Numbered from the stretch's first letter, positions 36,481 to 47,953 are shown. The stretch is DNA of 64,000 nt from Voacanga thouarsii (GCA_026120185.1 JANUWF010002297.1:558001-622000), one strand, 5' to 3'. Program-made: numbers and translations. Notes: generated from the sequence alone by a model not told the origin.

Positions 36481-37235
36481 CTATTTAGCACATATAAACA
36501 TGATCTCTTGAGAAATTCTCATATTCTTTCAACCTAATAAAATACCTTCACATACATCATTCTCGTATGATCTATAATTAAACCTCCGGTATTTATATCA
36601 TTTTACATATAGATCATACTTTTGTTTCCTTAAACAGCCATAAATCACTTCCAATCAACTTTCATGGGTACTTCCCAGAGGTTACCCATCCTAGAATTTC
36701 TCTAACCCAAGAATATTTAACATCAAATGTCTAATGATTTCTAGTACATTAGTATTGATATAATCATACCTTTTCACACATTACAATAAATCAGGACTTT
36801 TAGCACTTAAATATAATACCAAAACACTATACAAGTGTGCATATTCTTATTCACACAATTCATATTGCACTATACACACAGGGCTTTTAAGTGTTCAACC
36901 TCCTTTATTCCTCCTCATCTCACTATTACTGGTCCCAAAATAGAATGTTTAGAATTAGTAAATAATTCCTATATATGGTCTCTCTGACCTCCATCCCTTT
37001 ACTATTATCCGAATTTGGGGTCATAGATCTTTTTCAAAGATATTGGATTTGTCTTGAATCACTCTTCTTCTGGGTCATCAGAAAAATTACACCTTAAAGT
37101 CACATGTCAAATCTACTCTAATACCCAAACACTATCTCTATAAGTTCACGTTTACACATACAATGATGCACTCCCCAATGTCCCATTATAGGCTCAGCTA
37201 TATTTTGTCAAAAGCTCTATTATAATTTCTGGTAT
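36481..37235 (-). other. Family B internal region, decayed gag or leader
   Basis: It lies between the primer site and the recognisable gag piece. AT-rich, with many stops in all frames. Nothing specific can be assigned. Confidence 0.5.
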
Positions 37236-37247
37236 GCTCTAATACCA
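37236..37247 (-). other. Primer binding site of family B
   Basis: On the minus strand, TGGTATTAGAGC lies two bases inside the 5' LTR and differs at one base from the initiator-Met type. Confidence 0.85.
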
Positions 37248-37249
37248 TA

Positions 37250-40200
37250 TGTAACACCCCATATTTTCATGACGTAGTGGGCTATAACTTTGTGGGATGT
37301 CACCCTGTTTGATTGCTCAAACAAGGGGTCTTTATAACAAACTTTACTCAAAAAGCAGTGGCTTTTTTTTTCAACGTAAAAAAGTACAAGAATTTAGCTT
37401 CTAATACATACACTGAAGGGTATAACAGGCCCAAGATATAGCATGATTCTCTAGGAGTCCACCGCGCTTTCACTGCGCCTCTGCTCCTGAAGTTTTAAAA
37501 AAAGAGAACACATAATGCTCAGTGAGTCCCGTGTGTGCTAGTGTTTTACGAAAGAATTAATACACATAAAACCTTTGTGGAAAAGCATATCATTTTCCTA
37601 CTAGAATCAATTCTTCAACTCTCTAAAGAAGAGTTTATTCAGAGCTCAATCATTTTTGAAAAATTGTATTTCAATTTCAAATTATTGTCCCGATTTCCAA
37701 ATCACAGGCATTTTTTCAACAAAAGGTCAGTCTGTATGCAAAGCTCACAAGGCTTCACCTTCGGTGTCATGAATCATTGTGCTTAGACCACATCCTACAA
37801 CACTTAACCGTGCGTCGTCGGAAGGGTAAATACACCGCTGCGTACTACCGAAAATCATGTTAGTGCTTATGCCAAGTATTCAAGTTAGTACATACGCCAA
37901 GTATTCAAGTTAGTGCTTATGCTAAGTATTCAAGTTAGTGCTTACGCCATGCACGCCAAGTATTCAAGTTAGTACATATGCTAAGTATTTAAGTTAGTGC
38001 TTATGACATGTATTCAAGTTAGTGCATATGCCAAGTATTCAAGTTAGTGGAGTATTCAAGTTAGTGTATACGCTAAGTATTCAAGTTAGTCATGTATTGG
38101 ATTTAAGGATTGACAAATTCAAGAAATTAAGATTTCAAGATTCATATTGTTCACTGTGTTTCCAAATCCATATAGAAGGCTCGCACTTCAGCACATCAAA
38201 AAACCATTTTCCATATTAGGAAAAACACTTTACCAAAGCTGGGATTTGGAAATTGAAAAGATCACACAAGATATTTCATATTCGATATATTCAAGAAATC
38301 GAGTACTTGGTAATGCTTTCAAACTCAAATGCAATGTTTATCTCATAATATATTAGGAAACCATTAACTATATCAAAAAAGTATATGATCATTTTAGTAC
38401 TTGATCACAAAAGTCATTTTCAAGGGTATTTGGGTCATTTTACCCATACCCGATTCCAAAAGACTTTTCGAGAGTATTCGGGTCATTTTACCCTTACTTG
38501 ATTTGAAAAGTGTTCATAAAAGTTCCAACAAAGATATTTCAATTATTTACCGAATACCCGATTCCAAAGGTTTTCAGAAAACATTCCAATAAGGACATTT
38601 AGATCATTTTCCAAATACCAGATTCCAAAAGGAACTTTTTCCAAGAATCCAGAATTCTAATCCTGGAAGAGGATTAAATTCAAAGTTTCCAAATATATTT
38701 CCATAAAATGTTCCAATAAGGGCATTCTAGTCAATTTGTGAATAGCCGATTCCAAAATAGTCATTTTTTGAAAATCCCAAGTGTTTATCCAAACAGGACC
38801 AAATTCACAAAATTCATGCTTTAATCATCTGTTAAGGTTTCCAAGCCAAATATGAAATTCATTCGAGCCCAAAGTGGCATAAGAATAAATCTTGCACAGA
38901 TAACCTTAAATATATTCAGGGATTTCCAAAATAGTATACAACATAGCATTTCATGGAAAAAGAAAGCAAATAGCTTTCAAAAGGTTTTAAAAATCAAGGG
39001 GACTCACCTCGCGTCCTAATTGACTTTTCCCGCTCATGGCCGTTCGACCACCGTTTCTAACATACCGTTGGCCATTTATTGATAAATCTACACCAAATAT
39101 TATTTTTAGGTTAAATCATATTTGGTCAAAAAGTAGCCGATGGTTAGCTGACGTCCAACCGACACGCTTGACGGGTAGCCGACGTGCCCGACGGTTTGCC
39201 AACGTCTAACTGACGTTTAGCCGACGGTTAAGGAAAATGTTCAACCTTCGTTCACATCGTTTGTTCAATTCTTTCATTTTCCTTGCTCTCTACGCTTCAT
39301 CCCTTCATGCACAAGGGATCCACTCCATATTTCTCCTTCATTTCATCCAAAATCACACAATTATTCTTCCATAAGTTCATTCACTTCCCAAGCAAAATCT
39401 TGAAATTTTACTTCTTTGAGACACAATTTTGTTTCGCACATAACTTTCAATCCAAAACTCTGATTTGGCTCTATGATATATCAAAACAACCGTAAGACTC
39501 TTAAATTTAATTCTATGTAAGCCATTTTTTTATTCCTGGTTCCCTGAGATGATACAGAGCTAAAACCGCCCCAGTAGTTTTCTAGTTTTTAATTCATTTT
39601 CACAAAACAACTTCACCTACTTGTGCTTCTTGATTTATAATATCTATATAACCCTTAATCCACTTTATTTTCCCTTCAAACAACCTTAATTCTTCAGGTT
39701 TTTAGGTTCAAGAAGCCACTATGTTCTTGTACAAATAACATATAATCAGCATCAACGTTAAAAACAATCATAATCCATTTTTTTTAACGTTTAACCCCGT
39801 TTTTATCCCAATTCTACCACCCTTCTTCGCAATCATGAACAACCCTTTAAATCACCATTAAAATACCCTTATTTACCATACAAAATATAGTTTATAGATC
39901 CTTTATCCAACCGGTGCACATACTTGCGCACACAAAGTCTCACATAGTACACAATAATCACTTTGATCATCACAATTCTTATGTTTTCATGTTATAATTC
40001 ATATCAAAACGATCACTGTAACAAATTCTAAAACTTTAATTCTTGAAGAAAAGGATTTTACCTTGTGTATGAGATTTTCTAGCATGAATTTTGCTCCAAG
40101 AATCACCAAACTCTTAAGAACACACACTTTCTCTCTCCTTTTCCAATTTTCCTCAATTTTCTCTAACTTTTCTTTCATTTTTCTTTCTTTTCTCTTCCTT

Positions 40201-40939
40201 TTCTTTCTACCCTCTTTATGGATGAATTTCCTTGCTGAAATTCAACTCCTCCACCGCCATACATGGTTCAAATTGGTGACCATTTGGTCACAAATTGTGG
40301 GCTATCCACCACGTGTCGCAATTTCATTTGTCAACCTATTTTTTTATTTATTTTGTAAAACTTATTTGATAAGCTTTATCTTGTATGCAATCTCATACAA
40401 CCTCTCATAATATGACACATGTCGCTATCCACTAATCACATATTGCCACACGTCCAAATTTTTCCCATATTTCTAATTTTTCTCAAAAATAACCAAAATC
40501 GGGTCCGGAATAAAAAAATATTTTACTTCACCATTCAACTCCAAAAATTCTACTGAATTCATTGGTAAAACTTGAATTCTCTATTTCTTTCTCTGTTTGG
40601 TCAAATTTGTGGTCAAAATCGCGGGCACAGTCAAAAATGACAAAAAAGCCCCCGATAACCCAAATAACTTATTCCACACCAAAGCGTGCGTTTTATCACA
40701 CTGATCAATTTTCATTCTTAGCGTACCCTCAAATTCTTATTGTATTAGCAATAGTAGTCTTCTAATGATTTAGAGTACGAGTAGAACAAATTCAATAATT
40801 ATATCCAAGTCCCGACAAAATGTTATTATATCAAAATATTCATTTCATTATACCGATCATTTTTTGTTCTAGTCGTTGATATAAATTCTCATCCTATTAC
40901 AAGTGGTAGCCAACTGAAGGTAAAATGCGGGGCATTACA
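37250..40939 (-). repeat. Family B 5' LTR
   Basis: It runs 3690 bp from TGTAACACCCC to GGGGCATTACA and is followed by the CATTA duplication. It contains the 25-bp minisatellite (37856-38090) and a CpG-rich array of 'gccgacgt'-like words (39133-39231). It has two segments absent from the 3' LTR. Open frames such as 40063-40410 are in T-rich DNA and show no domain. Confidence 0.9.
37856..38090 (+). repeat. 25-bp minisatellite in the family B LTR, second array
   Basis: About nine imperfect copies of CAAGTTAGTGCATACGCCAAGTATT. The order of variants differs from the array at 21021-21231. Confidence 0.95.
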
Positions 40940-40944
40940 CATTA

Positions 40945-41004
40945 TAGTACAGGTTTGCTCTCACTATAAAATTCCTACTTCACCAACACTGTTCCCAAGA
41001 AGGG
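40945..41004. other. Short unassigned spacer
   Basis: About 60 bp between element B's duplication and the family E fragment. Nothing is seen. Confidence 0.4.
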
Positions 41005-42020
41005 ATGTTACAATTAATGTACCAAGAATAACACGTGTTAAACTTTTTAATTGGATTAAGCAGTAGTTCTCACACCCATGAGTATTGCGATACTTAAAGT
41101 TAATACATGGATGTTTATTATGTGAACAAGTTCATTGGATGACATAACCATGAGATAACCACATGAATAACTATTTAGTATTAGTAATAGAGTCTCATTA
41201 TAGCAAAAGTCCCAGTATCCTTGGTTTGAGATCTCTAAGGTACTTTGTATGCTGAGTGTTGTACTTTAATTTCTATCCTTGGAATCTCTTCGAGACGGCC
41301 TGTAGGTAGGACATTATGTTCAACATGAAGTATAAAAAGTAGTTGAGAGATCAATAAATGATTCATCACTCCTACTAGTAGGGGAGTATATCTCATGGTC
41401 ACTTGTTGGGAATCATTACTCAAAAAGTCTTGGCTAAGACAACTATATGTTAGAAATAGTTTCAAATAATGCACATATTGAGTAATGGATTCTGGAATAA
41501 GTACTAATAAATTCGGGTTAGAATTAATTATATTCTAGTGGGAGTTGGCACTAATTTGATACTCTAAATTGAATGTGATATAAAATGATGAAAGGAGTTT
41601 ATTGTATTGATATTTTGTTATTGAAAGGTTTATGTCAAGCCATCTAACTTTCTAGACTCTTAGGTGTTCAAGATTCATAGTTAGATACTGCTCTTGATAT
41701 GTAAAATATAGATATATTAATTAGGATATTAATAAATTAATCTTAATTAGAATTAATAAGTTAATTTTAATTATCAAGGATTACTAATTCTATAGTTATT
41801 AGGTTTAGGTCATATTTGCTACCAATAGACAAGAAAACCTATTGAGTTACACACAATAGAGGAATTGATAGTCAAGATATTATATGATAATATTGTGGGG
41901 TTAATTTGTGAGAAGAAATAATTTTATAGGCAAGTTATAAATGGTTATAACTATTGGGTCAAATTGCAAGGATTATAACTGCATAGGTTTAATTATAAAA
42001 GAAAACAACGCTATGCTCGT
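41005..42020 (+). repeat. Family E LTR fragment
   Basis: It matches the minus strand of the solo LTR at 15440-17132 from about its position 300 on: 'gagtattg', 'acaagttcattggatgac', 'agagtctcattatagcaa', 'gagtaatggattctg'. The first ~300 bp are missing and the right boundary is approximate. Confidence 0.75.
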
Positions 42021-42518
42021 ATGTGTTTATAAGTCTATTATAATTTTTTGAAATTGTTAAATATATTTAGTTCCATGAAATTGTTTCACGAATGTTTGGT
42101 TTTGAAAAATTCATTTTTAATGGATTATTATCTTTTACGCATATTAATTACTAAAATTGATTTCAATAAAAGGATTTACGAAATCTCGAGCATGGCGTTG
42201 TTTTATTTTGACTTGTATGAACAAGAAGAAAAATGCTGAAATTGTTTCTGAAAAGAAAAAAAAAATGCAGAAAGAAACCATTTCTGGAAACAAGCCAAAA
42301 TCTAAAAAATGTTGTATCTATGGCGTCTTTATTTCCTGGGCATGCATAGTTACATAAATTGTTTCTGTAAAAGGATTACTGAATTCATTGCTATGCTTGG
42401 TTCTTGATACAATTTTTTTGTTGGATTTCACATTAATATAGATTAACAAAATCCTGTGATTTAACGAAAAAAAAATTAGAGAAGAAAAAAAACAGGAAAA
42501 CCGGGGAAAAAGAGGAAT

Positions 42519-42528
42519 TGTGTGTGTG

Positions 42529-42559
<31 letters not shown>
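42519..42559. repeat. (GT)n followed by poly-T
   Basis: Twelve GT units, then about 17 T. Confidence 0.95.
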
Positions 42560-42575
42560 GGTGCAAGGCATTGAG

Positions 42576-42654
42576 TGGCTTTACAAAGCCTGTCACAGGC
42601 TATGCAAAGCCTATCCAAGGCTTTGTAAAGCCTGCAACAAGCTTGTAGAAAGCC
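42576..42654. repeat. 21-bp tandem repeat, about 3.8 copies
   Basis: Units start at 42576, 42597, 42618 and 42639, with the core 'ggct(t/a)tgcaaagcct'. Because 21 is a multiple of three, the minus frame reads repeated 7-residue units such as CDRLCKA. Confidence 0.85.
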
Positions 42655-43463
42655 ATGGCTCGATTCCAACCGAGACCACCCCAGCTGAGCCCATTTTTCT
42701 ATGAATTTCGGACCAGCTAGAATTTGTTCCAGACGGTCACCAGCTCTGAATGCTACGAGCAGCTTCATCTCTTATTAAAAAAAAAAAAAAAACTTTTTCC
42801 CTTGAACCCACTGAAATGTTTTTCTAAATTCCAAAAGGACCGTAAGTTTTTTTTTAAATTTAATTTTTGGACTAATTATATTATTTTTTTCAAAATATTG
42901 ATTTTGGATTAATATTTCATATTTAATTATGCTTAGAAGATTTTAGCATGTTGGCTTGGTTATGAACTTAGACCAATTAATTTTGCTTAATTAATTTTTG
43001 TGTCATGCATATTTACAACTTTGTTTTAAAAAAATAGAGCCTGCGAATCCTACTTTTCTCTATAATTATCTTATAATATCTCTTCTCACATAACTCTCCT
43101 CGAATGTAACTTGAGTTTTTTTTCATTAGAAATTTATGTAATTAGATTACATAGGTTAGACAGGAATAAAAATTAATTTTACAAAATTATAGAGATAGCA
43201 ACTAAGGACAAAGCGAGAGGATAGTAAGACTTTCTTCTCAAACATGCATAAACACATAAGTTTGACCAAAACTAATTTTCTGCTTGGATCAAGGAAATTA
43301 ATCTAATAAAGTTCATAACCAAGCCATGTAATTGAGTCTATTACAATTTTGTCAATTTGGTAATTTCATGCATGCCAAATAATGAGAATATTAATAAATA
43401 ATGAAATCCTACAAACAATATTAAATCTAAAAGCCTTCCATTAATATAGTAAGAACGAGAATT

Positions 43464-43559
43464 CTCTTTTTCAAAATTAGATTATTGGGAGCAACCAAGC
43501 CTGCTCGACATTCTTTTTCAAGATTAGGTTGTTGGGAACACCCAAGTCTACTCGACATT
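43464..43559. repeat. 47-bp tandem duplication
   Basis: Two copies of a unit starting 'ctttttcaa(a/g)attag' and ending 'ctcgacatt', with several substitutions. Confidence 0.85.
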
Positions 43560-43769
43560 GAACATGTTAAAGATATGTAATATGATTTTAGATTAATAGA
43601 TTAGATTTAACTAATATCTTTATCTACGTTGGGCACAACCACGCAAAAAGAATATTAGAAACAAGGTTGGGTTAGCACTAAATGATTTAAGATTAAAATA
43701 TGATAATCACCCAATGATCCAATAGTTGCATTTGATGTAATTTTTGTATTGGAATTATTAATTATGCTT

Positions 43770-44350
43770 CGGATTTTATTGATAATCTAGTTGCTTTAAT
43801 AAACCTTTCCAAGAATTACTAAAGAAAGATAAATTTTTTACATTTAATCGATATTTAGAAGATAAAACAAAACAGATTAAACTTAAATGTCGAGATCTTC
43901 CAAAATTAAAACTACCATCAGATAAAGATGATTTAATTCTTGAAATAGATGCATCCGAATACGAATGGAGTGGAGTCCCTAAAAAGATAGATTATAATTT
44001 ACAAAAAGAAAAAAATAGGAGAATCTTTAGGTAGATATCGTTCACGTACCATTATTGAAACCTAACAAAGATATCATATTAATGAAAAGGAACTTCTTAT
44101 TGTAGGAAAAAGTTGTCAAAATATCTATTACTTTTTATTACCGAATAGATTCCTTTTAAGAACAGATAATGCTCAAGTTAAAGCTTTTATCAATAATAAT
44201 TTGCCATTAAATCTCGAGTATAAACGATTTATTCAATGGTAGACCTTATCGTCTGAATATTCTTTTGATATTTAAATTTTCAAAACTGATAAAAATATTT
44301 TAGCAGATTTCTTAACCCGAGCTGGCAGAATATGCAAAACAACTGATTGA
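43770..44350 (+). pseudogene. Endogenous pararetrovirus RNase H, degenerate
   Basis: Caulimovirid polyproteins end in RT and RNase H, which copy the viral RNA into DNA. Here the RT-to-RNase H link (FQELLKKDKFF) and the RNase H domain are recognisable: LEIDASEYEW near 43940, NEKELLIV near 44080, LLRTDNAQVKAFINNN near 44160 and ILADFLTR near 44300, covering the four catalytic acids. The frame changes near 44010 and stops occur inside. The RT palm is missing upstream. TDNAQVKAF-like motifs are typical of plant pararetroviruses rather than LTR elements. It matches Florendovirus-type sequences best by eye. Confidence 0.8.
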
Positions 44351-44363
44351 TTCTATTGAAACT

Positions 44364-45393
44364 ATGTCTAAACAGGTACATTCGATAGAGAAAAACATAT
44401 CAGGCATTATTGATATTGCAAATTTCGATAGCAAGTTGAAAGAAGTTACTGAGTTGCTGAGCATGAGCGAAGAAAATGTTGTAACAAATTGAATTTGAAA
44501 AAGTAGATACTTCTTCTTCTGAAGAAGAAAGTATATAGCAACGTCCTAAGCCTGACGAACTTAAAGCTTCTCATATACCTTTTTCACTTAGATCCCAAAA
44601 GGGATTTACGCTCACTAGTGAAAAGAGGATGGTAGATATGATTCCACCAGAGGAACATCAATATAAAATTATGAGAGAAATGTTCTCTCTAAGAGATATA
44701 GAAACTCGATATGTTGATTTTTCTGGGATTTATCCTAGACTTAATTACCTACAATATTCTTCTCCAAAGGAAATTCGATATTGGTACAATTTCGGAGCAT
44801 TTAACTCCATTTATATGAGCTTACCTTCTTTTCTAGGAATAAACTTATTACCACAATGGATCAAAGGAGTTAAGGATTGTTATGTCCATAACCCTACTTT
44901 TACTCCTAAAGATACAATGGTTCTCAAGTTTGTATCTACAAGACCAGATTTTTACCAACAAGAATGTTATCTTGCTTATCAACTTATCCAACTGGGAAAA
45001 GCAAAAGCTTTTTCTATTTTTTCTTCACATGAATTTCACAAAGAATTTGTGAAATTTAGAGAAATAGATATTCATTGTAGACTAGCTCTTGGGATGAAAG
45101 TTTTAATTCAACGTATGGAAGTCTATTTCAAATGAGGATTTCATACCTATGGGGGAAAAACCATGTTTTCTTCTGTATTGATTGCACCTACAAAAAGTAC
45201 CCCACCAACAGCTGATAAGTTTCTCGAAAGTAAGATTTAGATGACTGATATTGGAATAAATTGTTCAAGTCCACAAGCCCAGGAGCGATTTTGTCATTTC
45301 AGACAACATGATAAGGATACGTGTCCCTTTTGCTTACCGCAAAAAGAAAAGGCAAATTTGAAGAGAAAAGCATTGGACACTAACAGGGACTAA
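44364..45393 (+). pseudogene. Endogenous pararetrovirus ORF2-like protein
   Basis: It follows RNase H on the same strand, where Florendoviruses carry a second ORF of unknown function. A first part starts at the ATG at 44364 and runs about 40 codons, then shifts frame. The main part (44629-45132) is open for 168 codons, beginning MVDMIPPEEHQYKIMREMF, with many aromatic residues. The same frame continues past a TGA (45133) and a TAG (45238) to a TAA at 45391. Its tail has a Cys/His cluster, CHFRQHDKDTCPFC, near 45290-45330, followed by a Lys-rich end, suggesting zinc or nucleic-acid binding. Function is unknown. Confidence 0.65.
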
Positions 45394-45580
45394 AAGAAAA
45401 TTTTGACATAAAGAAAAGTTGATTAAATCTTAAAGATATAAATTTGATTGAAGGACATCCATCTTCATGCAGAATAGACATAAAAGTGACGTGTATAGAA
45501 TAATAGAGTTTACAGTTGTCTTTAAATTATTAGTTTGTAAAATAGTTTTAAAGTCCAAATTTGAAATCCATCTGTATCAT

Positions 45581-45590
45581 CTATAAATAG
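45581..45590 (+). promoter_or_regulatory. TATA box of the pararetrovirus intergenic promoter
   Basis: CTATAAATAG lies in the intergenic region about 190 bp after ORF2. About 30 bp downstream is 'gcactaagagagcatcac', a plausible start for the viral RNA. Caulimovirids transcribe a single genomic RNA from this kind of site. Confidence 0.6.
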
Positions 45591-45599
45591 CATCTCAGC

Positions 45600-46110
45600 T
45601 GTGCACTAAGAGAGCATCACATCTCTTCCTTCCCTTTCTATGTAAAAAAATATTCTTAATAATATTCTAAGTTTAGCAACTTCACTCTTCTTGATATGTT
45701 TTCAAATAGAATATTTCCTTTTATGAAAAGCAAGATTTAGCTATGATTCTTATCTTTTATCCTTATGCCTAAAGGTAGGAAACGAAATTAGGCTATGCTA
45801 CATTCTTCTGAAGAGCTTATAGAGAAGTTACCTTTGCTAAAGGTTGGAGCTGGAACGCTTGGTAAAAGCCTCATATGATACCCGAAGGAATTGTGGTCAA
45901 AACGGAGATAAAGGCACTGAAGCATGTTCGACCTTGTTTTATTATTATTAGTATTATGAAATAAACTATTTGATTATCACATCTTGAAGAATGCATAATT
46001 ATTGTCATGATTTCCGTCTACTGTTATTATATTACCTATGATATCTCTTTAGTCTATATAATTCAAAATGACATATTACATAATATTTTGATTTTGAACC
46101 AGAAAACCTC
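45600..46110. repeat. Pararetrovirus junction segment, left arm of an inverted repeat
   Basis: It matches the reverse complement of about 55905-56400, including 'gaattgtggtcaaaacggag' and 'gaaattaggctatgctac'. The inner part (45960-46110) reads on the minus strand with conservative amino-acid changes relative to the other arm (NIITVDGNHDNNYA against NIITLDGNHENNYA), so that part was coding. Confidence 0.75.
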
Positions 46111-46484
46111 GAAAAATGAAAATGGGAAAAATGTTTGGAAGTGTAGCCCAATCCACCATGTTGGGTTGTGCGGGGTTGGAAAAGAATTGGGCACGTTTTA
46201 GCATAAGCTTGTTTCAAATGTTTAACAACAATCAAATGATGACAAGAAGTCTTAAAAATAATCTGATGTAAAATAGTATAAAAAGTAACTTTATAAAATA
46301 ATTGTAAAAAATTATTTCCAAGTAAAATATCTGTACTAGTGTTATAAAAATAAAAAGTTGGAAAACACTCTGGACTACACAAGCAAGATCCTAAACCATT
46401 GTCAATATATGTAGCAAAATATTCTGTTTTATAATTGGGATATGTAATTCCTATAGGAATATAAATACTATAGGGACTTGTCAT
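46032..46484 (-). pseudogene. Pararetrovirus protease-like segment, second
   Basis: An open minus frame of 150 codons. It contains YIDNGLGSCLC near 46400 and ILLGNNFL about 30 residues later, the two hallmarks of a caulimovirid aspartic protease. The catalytic D-T-G is changed to D-N-G and the interval between the hallmarks is too short. The C-terminal half has no viral motif and runs into the repeated junction segment. The protease would release capsid and polymerase from the polyprotein. Confidence 0.55.
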
Positions 46485-46489
46485 CTTGG

Positions 46490-46987
46490 TATATAAATCA
46501 ATTTTCCATTATATGTTAATTTTATACCATAAGAGGTAATTAGATATGGTTTTACCGAGTCTAGAAATGTATTTCCTAACATTATTTATAATGTATCATT
46601 TACTCCTTTATTTTCAATTAGTAATCGAATACCAATTATTTTATTACCAAATTTTATTATAGTTTCTATTGCCTCATCTATTTCATTTGTTTCAACATTA
46701 AAATTTGTATATTGGTGAATATCTTGGAGTTTATATTTTTGTAGTTTGGTGCACATAAAATTACTTATGTCATTTCCATTTACACTAGCATCTATTAGAA
46801 CATTTATTGGAGTAAATTGCAAACCATCAAAATATTCTCCTCTTATCTTATAATTTCTTACAGAATCATCTTTTTCAATTATTGGGAGATGTGTAAATTT
46901 AGAGTTATTTGTTTTAGTTAAAAGAGTACTCGATACTTTTGTATTTGGAAAGGATAATCTAGGAGGTAATTGATTTGCTAATATCAA
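46490..46987 (-). pseudogene. Pararetrovirus protease-like segment, first
   Basis: An open minus frame (46987-46586, 133 codons), then a stop and further in-frame coding to about 46490. NVLIDASVNGNDISNFM near 46795 resembles an aspartic protease active-site loop with the Gly lost. MLGNTFLDSVKPY after the stop resembles its C-terminal flap-side motif. It lies between the movement protein and the second protease-like segment. Assignment is tentative; it could be a spacer domain. Confidence 0.4.
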
Positions 46988-47031
46988 AGGTTTTGTTGTA
47001 AATCTAAATTTAACTAAATTGTCTCTAGTTC

Positions 47032-47690
47032 CTAAATTTTTGGCAAACTAAGAAATTGTATATGACTTACTTGATTAAAAAAATATGGAAAATCAATAGT
47101 GCCTTTAATCACCAAAAAACATTTAGAATGATGAGTATTAGAAATCGTATATGAAATCATATAAGTTATCGAATAAGGTCGATTAGATTGGTAAAAGATT
47201 TCTTTTCTTTTAAAATCTTGAATTAAACTTAATATTTTATCAAAATCTTTATCCTGTAAATGATAAGATATTCTAGGGTAAACATTCAATTTTAAATTTT
47301 TTATTGTAAATTTCCTCTTATAATTCCAAGACAGGCTTCCTCTCTATTTTGAATTATGTTGTCTATAATGGCTAAATCTATGGGTGTATCTAAACCTTCT
47401 TTAAATGTGGATTTAATAATTATCTGTATAGCTCCTATATGTATCCATCCTAATGTATCATGTATCTCTGGTTTTATCTTTTGTAATTTATCTTCAATAT
47501 CCTTTTATTATAATAAAGGAATCATAACTTTATTTGTTGTTAACGAAACATCTAAAGCTTATTCCTGCATATTTAATCTAAAAAATAAATGACATTTTAA
47601 AGCTTTAATACCTAATTTTTCAGGCATATTTACTTTAAATCTAGAGCGATTGGATAAAGAAAATCTTTTCATTTTGTGTTTGTTTTAATT
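47032..47690 (-). pseudogene. Pararetrovirus movement protein (30K type)
   Basis: 30K proteins form tubules or gates at plasmodesmata and pass virus between cells. The minus-strand reading gives a Cys-His pair near 47590, then GWIHIGAIQIIIKSTF near 47430, a PIDLAIIDN segment holding the conserved Asp, a LGIIRGNLQ segment, and YSITYMISYTISNTHHS near 47140. All are landmarks of caulimovirid movement proteins. The frame is interrupted near 47550 and at about 47290; the part 47289-47032 is open for 85 codons. Confidence 0.75.
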
Positions 47691-47953
47691 TTATTTTATA
47701 TATTAATATAATTTGTTTATATTCACCTAATTGTTCTTCTGAATTATCTATTATAAATGCTGAGCTATTAGCTTCAGTTACCTTATTCATTTTCTGAAGA
47801 CGTTGTATATTCTATTTCTATCAAGATAAAAAGACTATCATCAAACTCAATATCTTTGAATTCATTTATTTGAACAAAGTCTCGTTGTTCAATCATATAG
47901 ATTATATCCTCCGCAATTTCAAAAAGCTTTTTATTTTTATCAAATTTCTTAGG

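Larger units (their letters stand above)
20404..40939 (-). mobile_element. GAG-only LTR element, family B, with two nested insertions
   Basis: The element is flanked by a perfect duplication CATTA (20399-20403 and 40940-40944) and bounded by TGTAGCACCCC and GGGGCATTACA. On the minus strand a Met-type primer site lies at 37236-37247, gag remnants follow, and a purine tract (GGAGTGGAGGA) abuts the 3' LTR at 27172. Removing the nested copia (27372-36273) leaves only about 1.2 kb internal DNA with gag and no pol. This is the arrangement of TR-GAG elements, non-autonomous relatives of Ty3 elements that keep only gag. Confidence 0.85.
42021..43769. other. Unassigned AT-rich stretch with local repeats
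   Basis: No gene is supported. It contains (GT)n plus poly-T (42519-42559), a 21-bp tandem repeat (42576-42654), an imperfect inverted repeat (about 42949-42990 with 43288-43335) and a two-copy 47-bp tandem (43464-43559). Short open frames here follow these repeats. Confidence 0.5.

Noticed and set aside
40063..40410. 115-codon ORF rich in Phe and Ser
   Set aside because: Derived from a T-rich tract in the family B 5' LTR and absent from the 3' LTR. No signal of selection; it only mimics a membrane protein.
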